64,000 nucleotides of DNA from Symbiodinium natans (GCA_905221605.1 CAJNDS010000057.1:22501-86500); one strand, 5' to 3'; counted from the first letter of the stretch, positions 1 to 9,885 are shown. Notes: generated by a model from the sequence alone, not told the origin. Made by a program: numbers and translations.

Positions 1-74
1 ACGGACTCGCCCGGTCCTGCTTCCAGCGAAACCTTTCTGCCACTCAGCAGGCTCACCTCAATCGTAAGGGACAT
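1..74 (-). CDS. N-terminal fragment of a ubiquitin-like (beta-grasp) dinoflagellate protein, cut by window edge
   Basis: Reading leftward from an ATG at 74-72, the frame gives 24 codons beginning MSLTIEVSLLSGRKVSLE and runs off the window. An in-frame TGA lies a few codons upstream, and a GCTAG that could serve as a trans-splice acceptor sits just before the ATG. The pattern of a short beta-strand, LLSG, a second strand rich in V/L/E and then AGPGE is what I remember from the N-termini of many Symbiodiniaceae proteins that carry ankyrin or RCC1-like repeats downstream. That family link is recollection, not a search. The rest of the protein is outside the window. Confidence 0.6.
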   Translation of the reverse strand, partial: MSLTIEVSLLSGRKVSLEAGPGES

Positions 75-2867
75 GATGCTAGCCACCGCTCACAAGGCCC
101 CAGTGATTTTCAACCAAACCCGTAAAACCCTAGAACCCTAAAAAAACCCAAAAAAAGCCTAAAGCACCAACAAAAGGCCTAAAGCCCCAATACCCTGGAC
201 CAAAGTTGACCCTAGAGCCCCAAGATAACTGATTCCTGAAGAACCCTGGGCTCGATCCTACAGCTCAAAGCTCTGCGCGTGGAGTTCGCTGGAACGTCTC
301 GGGTTTAGGGCTCAGGTTTTCGGGCTTGAGGGCTTCGGGTTTCAGGGTTTTGGGCTTAGGCTTTGGGGCTTGGGGCTTGGGGCTTGGCGGCTTGGGGGCT
401 TGGGGGCTTGGGGGCTTGGGGCTTGGGGCTTGGGGCTTGGGGCTTGGGGCTTGGGGCTTCGGGCTTCGGGCTTCGGGCTTCGGGCTTCGGGCTTCGGCTT
501 AAGGCTTTCTGTAGAAGGTTTAGAGCTTTGAAATGGGTTTGGGGTTAGGCTTTACGGCTTAGGCTGGAAGCTTAGGCTTCAATGTGGCGTTGGGTTTTCA
601 AGGCGGGTGGGGGGTGGGGTTCCGGAATCTTGAGACACTTGCGTCTGAGGGCATTGGGCATCATACAGAGCTGTTTTCTTTAAAGGGTTGTGAAGTACGG
701 GCCCCTGGGTATATAAAGGTTCCCCAATTAAGGGCCCATGTAGCTACCCGAAGAGTTTGGGGTTGGCAAGGTACAAGCGCAACAGGAGCACAAGCGTTTT
801 GAAGGGTGTCAAGGTTGCGGAACTCAGAACCCTGTACCCATTCCTAGAGATCGCACATCTTCCCTCGATCCCAAACTGCTAAACCCTAAGCCCATACCCC
901 AAAACACGGTAATTCCTATACTATACTTTACTATACATCGCAGAGAAAGCCCTCCAAGATCTCTGTTCTATAAGTCCTTTGAGTCCAGTGAACCTTCAAA
1001 TCCTAAACCCTGAACCCTTCTTCACTTCACACCAAAATGCAGGCCTAACGCCCTGGACGCATGATGTGCGATTCCTGGCCAGAAGCCCTTCGAGCCCTAG
1101 ACCCCCTAAACCCTAAACCCTAAACCCTAAACCCTAAACCCTAAACCCTAAACCCTAAACCCTAAACCCTAAACCCTGAACCCTGAACCCTGAACCCTAA
1201 ACCCTAAACCCTAAACCCTAAACCCTAAACCCTAAACCCTAAACCCTAAACCCTAAACCCAAACCCTAAACCCTAAACCCTAACTACAACCGTAAACCCG
1301 CGCCAGCAGCGTTTTCGACACTTGAGTCAGAGACGCGGGCTTTTGCTGGAGGACTTGTCAATATTTGGGACTTTACGAACATAAGGGACCCCTATAAGCG
1401 ACCCCCAATCAGTAGGATTCCCGTTTTAGAAGATCCCATAAGGTACCCCTAATTTCGGAACCCTAAACCCTCGACCTACTATCTACCGGGTCCATGAGAG
1501 TGCTGGGCGACAAAACACTTCGGTGCTCGGGGCAGCCGCGTGGCTGCTTCTCTGCGGTTGCTTTAGCCGTTCTGTGGGCCCTCGTACTCCCTAAACCCTG
1601 AACCACCTTTAAACCCTAAACCCTCGACCTACTACTCCCTAAACCCTGAACCACCCTAAACCCCAAACCCTCGACCTACTGTATACCTACCAACTTCCGA
1701 GGGGGTCACCCGTTCTTTTAGTTCCTCTAGCCCAGGCCCCAAGCCCGCAGCTCCCTGAGTGCTTGCAAACACGAAGCCCCGAACCCTAAACAACATGAAG
1801 CCCCTAGTCCGTGGTCGGGAGTTAGGGGAACTATCGGTGCCATCTATAACACACCCTAAACCCTAAACCCTACACCCTAAACCCTAACCCTAAATCCTAA
1901 ACCCTGAAGCCTAAATCCTAAACCCTAAACCTTAAACCCCTAAACCCCTAAACCCGAAACCCTGAACCCTGAACCCTAACCCCTAAACCCCTAAACCCCT
2001 AAACCCTACACCCCTGGTTGGGTTTCAGGCTGCGCCCCTCTGAGGCCTTGTGGAGAGCAACCGTTTGTTGCGGCGAGGGGCCAAAAGTCAGAGCCAAGCA
2101 GCTACGCGACAGGACATGAATTGGTTCACGGGGTTTGTGGTTTAGGGTTTAGGCTTGGGGTTTGGGGTTTAGGTTTAGGGGTTTGGCGTTTAGGGTTTAG
2201 GGTTCAGGGTTCAGGGTTTCGGGTTAGGGTTGAGGGTTTGGGGTTTGGGGCTTGGGGTTTACCGTTTAGGGGTTTCTGGTTTCGGCTTTGGGGTTCAGGT
2301 TCCCCCTTTTGAGGTGAACTTAAGGGTAACTCGGGGATATAGAAGGACTATCCAAGGGGGCTAATCCCTAAACCCTGCACCCTAAACCCTGAACCTCAGA
2401 CCGTCCTAATATTAAAGGGATGTTAATGGAAACCCCAAACAAGAAACCCCAAGAATGGTGTAGGAAAATCATAGGAATGTACCTACCGGGGTCCTTGTAT
2501 TGCCTTTAGATTCCTACCATATTCTTGGGGTTCTTGTTTGGGGTTCCCATTCGTATTGTTTTTGCAATATAGGGGATGGGGTTTCCGAAAATGAGGGGGG
2601 GGAGGGTTGACGAAAATAAGCTACCTAATATAGTCCCCAAATAGTAGGATTCACGTTTCTGAGGGCCCCAAAAAGGTACCCCTATTTTCGGAAACCCCAT
2701 ATCAACTATCGTAGACGATATTCATTCTCGCAGGCTGCTACAGAAACTATGAAGGGATACTGGGAGTAAGTATTCCGACCCCTAGATAGTAGGTTCAGGC
2801 TAAGGATCGATCTTTGTTGGGGCTTCTAAGGTTTAGGGTTTAGGGTTTAGGGTTTAGGGTTTAGGGT

Positions 2868-2920
<53 letters not shown>

Positions 2921-3561
2921 GGTTTTAGATTTCGCGAACACCCGGAACTGGGGTTGGTAGGGTTTGGGCTCTGATTTTCTAACAAGGGTACTTTTCTGGT
3001 CTTGGTTCGCGTGCTCGACAGGGCTTCCGTGGCTAAACGGTTTAGGGCTTAGGGTTTAGGGTTCAGGGTATAGGGTTCACCCCTAAACATCCACAAACAC
3101 ACTCTGCAGAGATGCCGGTAAGCCCTTAAGGCCCTGAGGCACGTCAGTCTTCGGGCTTGCGGCTTGTGGGGTTTAGGGTGTAGGGTTAGGGTGAAGTGTT
3201 GGGGTTCAGAGTTTAGGGTTTAGCAGGTTAGTTTCGGGAAGCCCTGTGTGAAAGCCCTTGAAGCATCCGCAAGGCACCCAACGGATTAGATGTCTAAAGC
3301 GCTCAACGCTAAACCACCAACACCCTCCCCCTCCCCAGAACGTAAATGAGACCTCGGGCCAATTCGAAGCCACAACCCTAAACCCTTAAAACCCCTAAAC
3401 CACAGATAGGCTTAAGGTTATGAATGTCGAACCCGGACATCTCTCGTCTGTACTCCACTGTTGTGTTACATACTCCTTGGGTTTTGTGAAAACTACTGCA
3501 AACCAAATCCCTAACCCCAGACCCTAAACGACAAATCCAAAACCCTAAACCTAAGTCCTAC
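75..3561. repeat. Telomere-motif arrays with weak coding islands
   Basis: Mostly CCCTAAA (1,090-1,290; 1,855-2,010), TTTAGGG, CTTGGGG and CTTCGGG (360-500) and TTGAGGG (2,860-2,925) arrays. Minus-strand exon candidates that I consider weaker than those listed separately lie at about 258-297 (possible terminal exon ending ELHAQSFEL-stop), 722-825, 1,305-1,364, 1,493-1,590, 2,030-2,085, 3,235-3,310 and 3,416-3,475. A hydrophobic plus-strand frame also crosses 1,493-1,590, so strand is not settled there. Confidence 0.55.
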
Positions 3562-3645
3562 TATAATTCCAAGGCCTGGCGCGGTCTGGCGCCATCTTGT
3601 CGAATTCTGGCTCGGTGGCGCGAAGGCGGATGACGGTCCTGTTCG
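3562..3645 (-). CDS. Internal exon, unrecognised protein
   Basis: 84 nt flanked by an AAAG acceptor and an A|GTAGGA donor, read with two bases before the first full codon and one after the last. The 27 codons encode NRTVIRLRATEPEFDK followed by MAPDRARPWNY. Third positions are mostly G or C, and the mix of charged and aromatic residues looks natural. The plus-strand alternative is open too but has weaker codon bias. Family not recognised. Confidence 0.55.
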
Positions 3646-4102
3646 CTTTACGTTTTAGGGCTTTAGGGTTTGCAAGGTTCAGTTTTTAGGGTTTAGGGTT
3701 TCGGGATTGTAAGGTTTAGTTGTTTAGGGTTTGGGATTTAGGGTTTGTAGGGTCTAGGGCTCAGGGTCGCTTATCTTTATTGGGTTTAGGCGTTTAGGGC
3801 AATTGCAGTTTTCAGGCTTGGAGCCACTAGATCCCAGCGCAATCTACGAGTAAACGTAGACCCGCAAAAGAAACCAATAAGGGCCCTTGGGCCATCAGGG
3901 TTTAGGGTTTAGGGTTTAGGGTTTAGGGTTTAGGGTTTAGGGTTCAGATTCACAGACAAGTTCGGAGCTACTTTCGCCACATGTCTTGAAGTTCCATCTC
4001 CTCCTCATGAAACTCACCCCCTCAAAAACTCAGACCTTTCTAGGTACCAGTATTTAGGGGGGTTCTGAAGATTCTGGTATTCTTGCCACCCTAAACCCTA
4101 AC

Positions 4103-4169
4103 CTCTTGAGGGGCTGGGGGGCAAGGGGGTGTTGGCACAGGAGGTCAAAAGCTCCGAGTCCTTCGACCT
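4103..4169 (-). CDS. Internal exon, unrecognised protein
   Basis: 67 nt from a CTACTAG acceptor to an AGAG|GTTAGGG donor. The frame begins RSKDSELLTSCANTPLPP and ends in a Ser/Pro/Arg stretch, phase 0 to 1. The donor is part of a telomere-like TTAGGG sequence, so the repeat array would begin right at the splice site. Confidence 0.5.
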
Positions 4170-4191
4170 CTAGTAGACTCTAAACTCCTAG

Positions 4192-4335
4192 GATGGCCCT
4201 TCAAGCCCTCTGCGAAGATATTCGTAAGTATGATCCTCTTAAGCCCCACAATGCCCTAAACCCTAAACCCTAAACCCTAAACCCTAAACCCATAGGGGAA
4301 AATATACAATATCCCGAGGGCCTACCTAGAGACCC
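4192..4335 (+). mobile_element. MITE-like element (family M4) with a telomere array inside
   Basis: The segment starting GGATGGCCCTT and ending GGGCCTACCTAGAGACC matches 54,806-54,910 over both halves. In the 54.8 kb copy the halves are continuous; here a run of CCCTAAA units (about 4,255-4,290) sits between CTCTTAAG and GGGGAAAATAT. Partial copies lie near 43,980-44,030 and 47,610-47,660. No coding capacity. The right end overlaps the coding frame called at 4,334-4,459. Confidence 0.6.
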
Positions 4336-4459
4336 TGATCCGGAGATTGGGCAGACCCAGCCGGAGCAAAGGGCCTCAGCGGTAAGGAGGCAACCGCTGT
4401 ATGTGCCCGAAGAGGTCCATCCAGGACATCGCGCGCTTCGTTGAGCTGGCGGCGGGATT
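4334..4459 (-). CDS. Candidate exon next to a MITE-like element
   Basis: Minus frame SRRQLNEARDVLDGPLR continues about 41 codons after an ATGCTAG acceptor; a GTCTCT donor would end it just before an in-frame TAG. A short plus-strand frame (CMCPKRSIQDIARFVELAAGF) over 4,395-4,463 has higher GC3, so strand is uncertain. Listed because one of the two is probably coding. Confidence 0.35.
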
Positions 4460-5117
4460 CTAGCATTTGGGGGCAATCTTCAGGTCTGGGATTTCGGGTC
4501 TAGGGTTTAGGGCTTTAGGCTTTAGGGTTTAGGGTTTCGGGTTTCGGGTTTAGGATTTAGGGTTCAGGGATGTTCAGGGTCCCGAAACTCTAGAACCTAC
4601 ATGTTGCCACAAACGCAGCTCGGAGGTTTTTGGGCCTTGGTTGGGACTTTAATTTTGCCCCTAAACCTTAAACCCTAAGCCCTAAACCCTAGACCCTAAA
4701 AACCCCTAACTTCCAGGAGCCCCTCGTACGAGACAGCAAGTCTTCAGGGGAACCTCAAATGCAGCCTCCGCGTCAGACAAGGCTTAGCTGGCAGGTTGTC
4801 CGAAACCTTACACCCACCCCAAGGGCAGGTTTAGGGTTTAGGGTTAGGGTCTAGGGTTTAGGGTCCAGGGTTTAGGGTTTAGGCTTTAAGGTTTAGGGTT
4901 TGGGTTTAGGGTCCTAAACCCGCAAGAGATGAGTCACTCAAGTTCGACCTTCAGCTGCCAAGCCAAAACCCTGCAGAACACAGGCCCCCACCAACCCTAA
5001 ACCTAAACCCTAAACCCTAAACCCTAAACCCTAAACCCTAAACCCTAAACCCTACACCCTAAACCCTAAACCCTAAACCCTAAACCCTCTCTCCACCCAG
5101 CTCCCTCATCTCTGCAC

Positions 5118-5183
5118 CGCTCCGTCTCCAGCCTTTCGAGAGACCTCAGCCTGCACAACCTGCGCGTCGTGCTTCTTGTGTCC
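5118..5183 (-). CDS. Internal exon, helical charged peptide
   Basis: 66 nt, phase 0 to 0. The acceptor is textbook (CTTTGTTCCTGCAG before GGA) and the donor is GTGCAG. The 22 codons read GHKKHDAQVVQAEVSRKAG then DGA, a charged helix-like segment. Neighbouring telomere arrays begin within about 30 bp on both sides. Confidence 0.55.
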
Positions 5184-5433
5184 CTGCAGGAACAAAGGCT
5201 GGCATGTTTAGGTTAGGGTTTAGGGTTTAGGATTTAGGATTTAGGGTTCAGGGTTCAGGGTTCAGGGTTTAGGGTTTAGGGTTTAGGGTTTAGGGTTTGG
5301 GGTTTGGGGTTTGGGGTTTGGGGTTTGGGGTTTGGGGTTTGGGGTTTTGGGTTTAGGGTTCAGGGTTTATGGTTTAGGGCTTAGGGCTTAATTAGGGCTT
5401 AGGGTTTTAGGGTTTAGGGTTTGCAGGCAAAGG

Positions 5434-5525
5434 CTCGCATCTTCGAGAACGGCAAGGCCCCGAAGCCCAGGGTCGAGGGTTTGGGATGTCAAGGCCTCAA
5501 AAAGGACGCAAAAGCCGTGTAGCTC
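5434..5525 (-). CDS. Candidate internal exon
   Basis: After a TAATAAG acceptor the minus frame reads ELHGFCVLFEALTSQTLDPG and stays open for over 30 codons; the donor is unclear (a GTTCTC inside, or a GC site nearer the array). A plus frame with a TAG stop also crosses this island, so strand is not certain. Confidence 0.4.
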
Positions 5526-5701
5526 CTTATTAGGGTTTAAACTGGGTTTAGGGTTTAGGGTTTTAGGGTTTAGGGTGTAGGGTTGAGGGTTGAGGGTTGA
5601 GGGTTTAGGGTCTATCTAAACTGCTCTCAGAGTCTGAGAAAAACATCCGAGAGTCGTTGAAGATCCGAAGCCCTAAGCCCTGAGCCCTGAAGCCCTTAAA
5701 C

Positions 5702-5835
5702 TCCCACAACGCGGAGGCCCCCATGGGCTTTAGCTGTGGGCAGACAGAGCCCCGATCCGCCTCAGCATGCCGCTTGCAAAAGATTTGCCCGAACTCCTCC
5801 ACAAGCTTGGGGGTGTTTGGGCGTGCTTCCACAGA
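5702..5835 (-). CDS. Internal exon, 44 codons, unrecognised protein
   Basis: 134 nt from a CCCTAAG acceptor, itself made from telomere motif, to a GA|GTTTAAGG donor. The frame starts SVEARPNTPKLVEEFGQIF and continues CKRHAEADRGSVCPQLKPMG; third positions are G/C-rich and charged residues are spaced as in a helix. One of the better exons in the first 10 kb. Leaves phase 2. Confidence 0.55.
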
Positions 5836-5837
5836 CT

Positions 5838-5996
5838 TAGGGTTTAGGGTTTAGGGTTTAGGGTTTAGGGTTTAGGGTTTAGGGTTTAGGGTTTAGGGTT
5901 TAGGGTTTAGGGTTTAGGGTTTAGGGTTTAGGGTTTAGGGTTTAGGGTTTAGGGTTTAGGGTTTAGGGTTTAGGGTTTAGGGTTTAGGGTTTAGGG
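5838..5996. repeat. Perfect (TTTAGGG)n array
   Basis: About 22 uninterrupted TTTAGGG units on the plus strand. It borders directly on the exon at 5,702-5,835, whose acceptor lies inside the first imperfect unit. Confidence 0.95.
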
Positions 5997-6172
5997 AAAA
6001 TAGATCCCCGTTCCTAAGAATGACCCAATGGTGGTATGGGGTACCACTTCAAGGTTCTATTTTTTGCATCCTCCCAAAGGTCTGGGTAGGGTTCAGTAGG
6101 GCTTGGACCCTGTTGGTATTCATGCCATCCCTGGCACCCAAATTTGGGTGAGTTTAGGCGACCCCAAAGATA

Positions 6173-6331
6173 TAGCTCCTTCTTTACTATATAGTAAAGA
6201 AGGAGCTAGCTCCTTCTTTACTATAGTATGTTTTACACACACTAGTGTGTGTAAAACAAGATACGTGTGTAATACTACTTCCATTCATTCACAGTATACT
6301 GTGAATGAATGGAAGTAGTATTACACACGTA
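6173..6331. repeat. Cluster of four perfect palindromes
   Basis: Base-by-base checking gives perfect palindromes at 6,173-6,208 (36 bp), 6,190-6,225 (36 bp, sharing an arm with the first), 6,229-6,258 (30 bp) and 6,262-6,331 (70 bp). The cluster sits inside a GACCCC...CAAATCGTAGGAG context that resembles repeat family M3. Confidence 0.9.
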
Positions 6332-6621
6332 GACCCCCAAATCGTAGGAGTCCCCTATAGTAAGGACTTTAACAAGGTAGCCCGAATATCGCAAACCCCC
6401 AAATCTCAAAACGAACTCCCTGAAGGCCTAGTGAAGTGGGATTTGGGCGCGCTTCCTTGTTGACTCCGGCGCGGCCGCAACAACCTAGACCTTAACAACG
6501 TCTTTAAAAGCCTAAACTACAACCCAAAAGCCCTAAACCCCAAAAACCCTAAACCCTACACCCCAAAAACCCTAAACCCTAAACCCTAAACCCTAAACCC
6601 CTGAACCCTAAACCCCTGAAC

Positions 6622-6709
6622 CCGAAGCTCTCCTCGTCCACTTCGGGGACCTTCTCTTCCCACCTCGAGGCTGCTTTGGGAATCCGAGAAGTTTCTTGAA
6701 GTGGAAGCC
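6622..6709 (-). CDS. Internal exon, acidic helix
   Basis: 88 nt between a CTAG acceptor and a GG|GTTCAG donor. The frame includes ETSRIPKAASRWEEKVPEVD and EESF, with 15 of the last 17 codons ending in G or C. Family not recognised. Confidence 0.5.
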
Positions 6710-6829
6710 CTAGAATTTAGGGTTTAGGGTTTAGGGTTTAGGGTTTAGGGTTTAGGGTTTAGCGTTTAGGGTTTAGGGTTTAGGGTTTAGGGTTTAGGGT
6801 TTAGGGTTTAGGGTTTAGGGTTTAGGGCT

Positions 6830-7330
6830 TCGGATTCGGGGTGTGTGGTCTAGGGCTGCAGGTTTGGGGTTTGGGTTTGGGAGTGTTGGCTGAAGGAAGG
6901 TTGCGCAGGGTACAGGGAGGGAACTCGGAGATCTCCCTTGCATGTCCGCATCTGGAAAGGACGCCGAAACACCCAACATCTTCGTGTCGGGGAAATCTCT
7001 GTAGCCGCCAATGGTTCAGGTGTGCTCGCAAAAGGTGGCGGCTGTTGTCGATGTTGCTGTCGCTGTTGTTGCCGCTGAATATTTGCAAAAATCAATTGCC
7101 TTTCGTTTTGTATAGTGAAAACACAAACTACGGCAACACGAAGCCCTCAAACCTCGCGTCCGAGGTTTGGTCTCAACTACACATACATGCACAAGACCCG
7201 AAACCCCTACACACAGGGTTTGATCTTCACGCACGGTCAGGGTTTCAGGTAGTCGGGGTCACCGGGTTCTCGGCCCGTTGGAGTTGTAACTTTAACTTCA
7301 AGGTCAATGGGGAATGTAAACCTTAATATA
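6830..7330. other. 500-bp non-repetitive stretch with uncertain coding
   Basis: A minus frame across roughly 6,890-7,070 (SRHLLRAHLNHWRLQRFP) looks natural, but a second minus frame and a 161-codon plus frame are also open. The right half is AT-richer and looks intronic. Confidence 0.35.
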
Positions 7331-7340
7331 CCTTGATTAC

Positions 7341-7410
7341 CTCGTTTATCGGCCGAAGGAACCTCAAGTTCTGGTGCCAGTGCTCCTTTGCGTGGATCAT
7401 TGGCCTTCGC
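7341..7410 (-). CDS. Internal exon
   Basis: 70 nt from an ACAAAG acceptor to a CGAG|GTAATC donor; reads AKANDPRKGALAPELEVPS then ADKR. Phase 0 to 1. Confidence 0.5.
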
Positions 7411-7530
7411 CTTTGTGAAGATTTAGTTTCAAAAGCCACAACACACCTAAACCCTCAACCCTAAACCCTAACAGCCTAAACCCTAAACCCTAAACCCTAA
7501 TTGTAGCAGACTTTAAGAGCCCATCAAAAC

Positions 7531-7652
7531 ATGATCTGCTGAGATGCCGGCCAGGTCGTGTCCTCAAGGACGCCTTGTAGCTCTTCGCCGGCGTGCCCCG
7601 TCTCTTTGGCGGTCGGATCATCTGGGCATGCGTAGCAGGTCTTACTCCAGAG
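7531..7652 (-). CDS. Internal exon with strong acceptor, CYACP motif
   Basis: 122 nt. The acceptor is GTTTTTCACTTTTCACAG, one of the clearest polypyrimidine tracts in the window, and the donor is GTTTTG. The 40 codons read LWSKTCYACPDDPTAKETG then HAGEELQGVLEDTTWPASQQIM. The Cys-x-x-Cys-Pro and acidic stretch are natural-looking, but I do not recognise the family. If the donor is not used, the frame ends two codons later at a TGA. Confidence 0.65.
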
Positions 7653-7824
7653 CTGTGAAAAGTGAAAAACTGCGAACTTTGCCTAGACTTCGACATGTCG
7701 ACATGCCACTCTCCCCCTTTTCGGTTGGGGTTTGTGAGAGTTTAACGTTGAAGCGACAGTCTGGGAGGTAGTGTTAGCTGACCCCCCGAGGGTTGGGGTT
7801 TCATGTTCAGGGTTGCTATGTTCA

Positions 7825-7942
7825 TGGGTTCCCCTACTACGCCCCATTTTTACTACCCCATTGGGGATCATTAAGCCTACTTAGGGTCATTTGGGGGAAC
7901 CTTGGGGGAGTAGTTTTGAGGGGGGGTAGTAGGGGAACCCAC
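7825..7942. mobile_element. MITE-like inverted repeat (family M2)
   Basis: Begins GGGTTCCCCTACTAC and ends with its reverse complement GTAGTAGGGGAACCC. Related, more diverged copies lie at 50,985-51,110 and 52,966-53,100, ending in GGGGATCCATGAC or a close variant. Confidence 0.65.
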
Positions 7943-7984
7943 GATGTATCCGATCTTTGCGCGCGTCTTTTGACAATAACTTAC

Positions 7985-8039
7985 CAAGTGACACCATAGT
8001 CGAGGGTCTAGTGCCACCACCCAGGTCGTTTCTCGCAAA
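7985..8039 (-). CDS. Internal exon with consensus GTAAGT donor
   Basis: 55 nt. The acceptor follows a T-rich tract (GGTTTTTTGCGTGTCTCTACGGCAG split over the site) and the donor is GTAAGT. Reads FARNDLGGGTRPSTMVSL. Two other frames are open over the same bases. Confidence 0.5.
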
Positions 8040-8256
8040 CTGCCGTAGAGACACGCAAAAAACCCACAACCCGGAAAGCAAGCCATGCATCCCTAAACCG
8101 AAGTTCAAAACCCTAAACCCTAAACCCTAAAGTGCTCTTGGGGCAAGTCGGATCGTGTGGCATAGTGGTGCCTGTGGGCAGCCCTATCCTTGTCCCTACC
8201 ACCTTACAAACCCAAAACCCAAAACCCTAAATCGGTCAAATAATGACAGCCGCGAC

Positions 8257-8697
8257 CCGCCACTTAAGAAGGTGGGCATTTCATGGAGCCTCGCTTTCGC
8301 TGGCAGAGACCAAGGTTTTGCATCCTGTATTACCTCTTAGCCTGTTGGCCCCATGAAGAAGTACAGGAGCCTAGGGCCCTCTCCCGAAATCCTAACCCGA
8401 ATTGAACACGAGTCGGATTCAGGAATTTGCACCTCTTGCGGCTTGGGGTTCACGATCCTCCTCCTCCCCTCGAACCGACCCCTCCTCCTGCTGCTCCAGA
8501 CTAGACTGCGCCTTCAGGATGGTTTGGGGCTTAGGATTTAGGATTTAAGTTCAGGGTTCAGGGTTCAGGGTTTAAGGTTTAGGGTTTAGGGTTTAGGGAT
8601 TAGGGTTCAGGGCATGCAGGGAGCTGCCTGCCATGCAAGGCATGACGAGCTTCTTCGCCTCGCGCTCTTGTCGGTAGGCCTCCGGCGCGCTGAACGG
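8257..8697 (-). CDS. Three-exon cluster, unrecognised protein
   Basis: Exons at 8,628(or 8,631)-8,697 (PFSAPEAYRQEREAKKLVMP), 8,433-8,511 (AQSSLEQQEEGSVRGEEED then REPQAAR) and 8,257-8,324 (DAKPWSLPAKARLHEMPTFL). The first has nearly all third positions G or C and a CCCTAAACAG acceptor built from telomere motif. Its donor would be GC-type (ATG|GCAGGC), which makes the first junction phase 0; GC donors are known in dinoflagellates. The middle exon ends AGAG|GTGCAA and is Glu-rich. The second-to-third junction does not match in phase, so an intermediate exon may be missing. Confidence 0.55.
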
Positions 8698-9031
8698 CTG
8701 TTTAGGGTTTAGGGTTTAGGGCTTAGGGCTTAGGGCTCAGGGCTTGGGGTTTAGGGTTTGGGGTAAGTAGGGCCAAGAATATAGGGTTTAGGGTGTGATT
8801 CCTTGGGTTGTTCCCCCTATACTAACAGTCCTTAACAGGGCTTATAGTACCCCCTACTACAATCCCTAAAGGGGGGGCATCCGAAGTAATTTCGAAAGAG
8901 AGACAAACCTGCCCCAAACAGAGAAGATCGCACAACCCCAGAGGCCCGAAAACACTGACTGCCAGTGCTTCTGGGAGCCAACGTTTAGGGTTTAGGGTTT
9001 AGGCTTTAGGCTTTAGGCTTTAGGGTTACTG

Positions 9032-9128
9032 CTCGGAATGTTCCCCCTTCCACTAACAGTCCTTCTTGTTGGGGATTATAGCAGGGGGTACTAGAATCCC
9101 TGTTCGTAGAAGGGGGGAACATCCCAAG
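9032..9128. mobile_element. MITE-like element (family M1) with 6-bp target-site duplication
   Basis: 97 bp with terminal inverted repeats CTCGGAATGTTCCCCC / GGGGGGAACATCCCAAG, flanked by TTACTG on both sides (9,026-9,031 and 9,129-9,134). Other copies: 8,806-8,885, 36,968-37,067 (almost perfect hairpin) and 46,688-46,792. Confidence 0.8.
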
Positions 9129-9385
9129 TTACTGCCATAACAGCAACGCAGAACCCCGAAGCAGTGCCCCGAACCACTTACCCAAAGGGTTCTAAGTACC
9201 TATATGGGGGACACTTGCCCAAACCATAACAGTCATTCCTCTTATAGAAACCCTACTGACGACTATGTAGGTACGCAGGACCCTTTCCCTAAACCATAAA
9301 CCCTAAATTCCCACCCGGCCTGCTTAGGCCGTACCCACCCTTTTCTAGGGTGCCTGAACCCAGAAGATATCCGGCAGTGCTTTAC

Positions 9386-9539
9386 TGGATGGACAATGGG
9401 TGGAGCCATTGGAGAATGGTCAAATAGAGATCGGAGTTCCCCTCCCTAAACCCAATGGTCGGCGCCCTCGAACGGGGTCGGCCAGGGGCCCCCCTGGGCA
9501 CTTCCTGAAACCCGGCCCGGAAATCCTGAAATCTGGGGT
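9386..9539 (-). CDS. Internal exon, 51 codons
   Basis: 154 nt from a GGGGGCAG acceptor to a CCA|GTAAAG donor. Encodes PRFQDFRAGFQEVPRGAPG, then RPRSRAPTIGFREGNSDLYL and TILQWLHPLSI. A GGGTTTAGGGA telomere-like unit lies inside the exon and is read as GFRE, so not every unit is intronic. Confidence 0.55.
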
Positions 9540-9573
9540 CTGCCCCCGGAATTGAGGGCGACAACCCTAAACC

Positions 9574-9744
9574 CTAAAAGGCAATGGTTTGGGTGGTGGC
9601 CTGTGAGAGCTCACAGCGGGTGGGGAGAAAGAAGCCAGCACCAATGAAAATTGTTGCATTGCTTTGAAAACGGATACCTTCGCGTGACATGCCACCCCCC
9701 CAAACCTCCTGGGTGTGCAAACTGCCGCTCCGCGGCGAGACGCC
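9574..9744 (-). CDS. Open frame of 57 codons, probable exon
   Basis: Runs GVSPRSGSLHTQEVWGGG, MSREGIRFQSNATIFIGAGF, then FLPTRCELSQATTQTIAF and a TAG made by the telomere motif. Several GT sites inside could end the exon earlier. No start codon is needed if it is internal. Confidence 0.45.
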   Translation of the reverse strand, partial: GVSPRSGSLHTQEVWGGGMSREGIRFQSNATIFIGAGFFLPTRCELSQATTQTIAF

Positions 9745-9807
9745 CTAAACCCTAAACCCTAAAACCTAAACCCTAAACCCTAAACCCTAAACCCTGAACC
9801 CTTTGGG

Positions 9808-9885
9808 TTAGTTCATCAACTCCCTCGCGTCAACATGAACCTGGGTTTGGGTGGCATCGGTCCCGGAGCCTCTCCCAGTCGATGC
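9808..9885 (-). CDS. Exon ending in TAA, possible C-terminus
   Basis: 78 nt after a GTTAAG acceptor: ASTGRGSGTDATQTQVHVD then ARELMN-stop. Frame and codon bias are good. An internal GTTCAT or GTTGAC could instead be a donor. Confidence 0.45.
   Translation of the reverse strand, partial: ASTGRGSGTDATQTQVHVDARELMN

Noticed and set aside
1090-1290. Land plant subtelomere
   Set aside because: The motif fits plants, but micro-exons with GC3 bias, GC donors and the dinoflagellate-like N-terminus at 1-74 fit dinoflagellates better. Not excluded formally.
5838-5996. True chromosome end
   Set aside because: Arrays occur in both orientations at dozens of places with unique DNA on both sides, so they are interstitial. 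No terminal array reaches a window edge.
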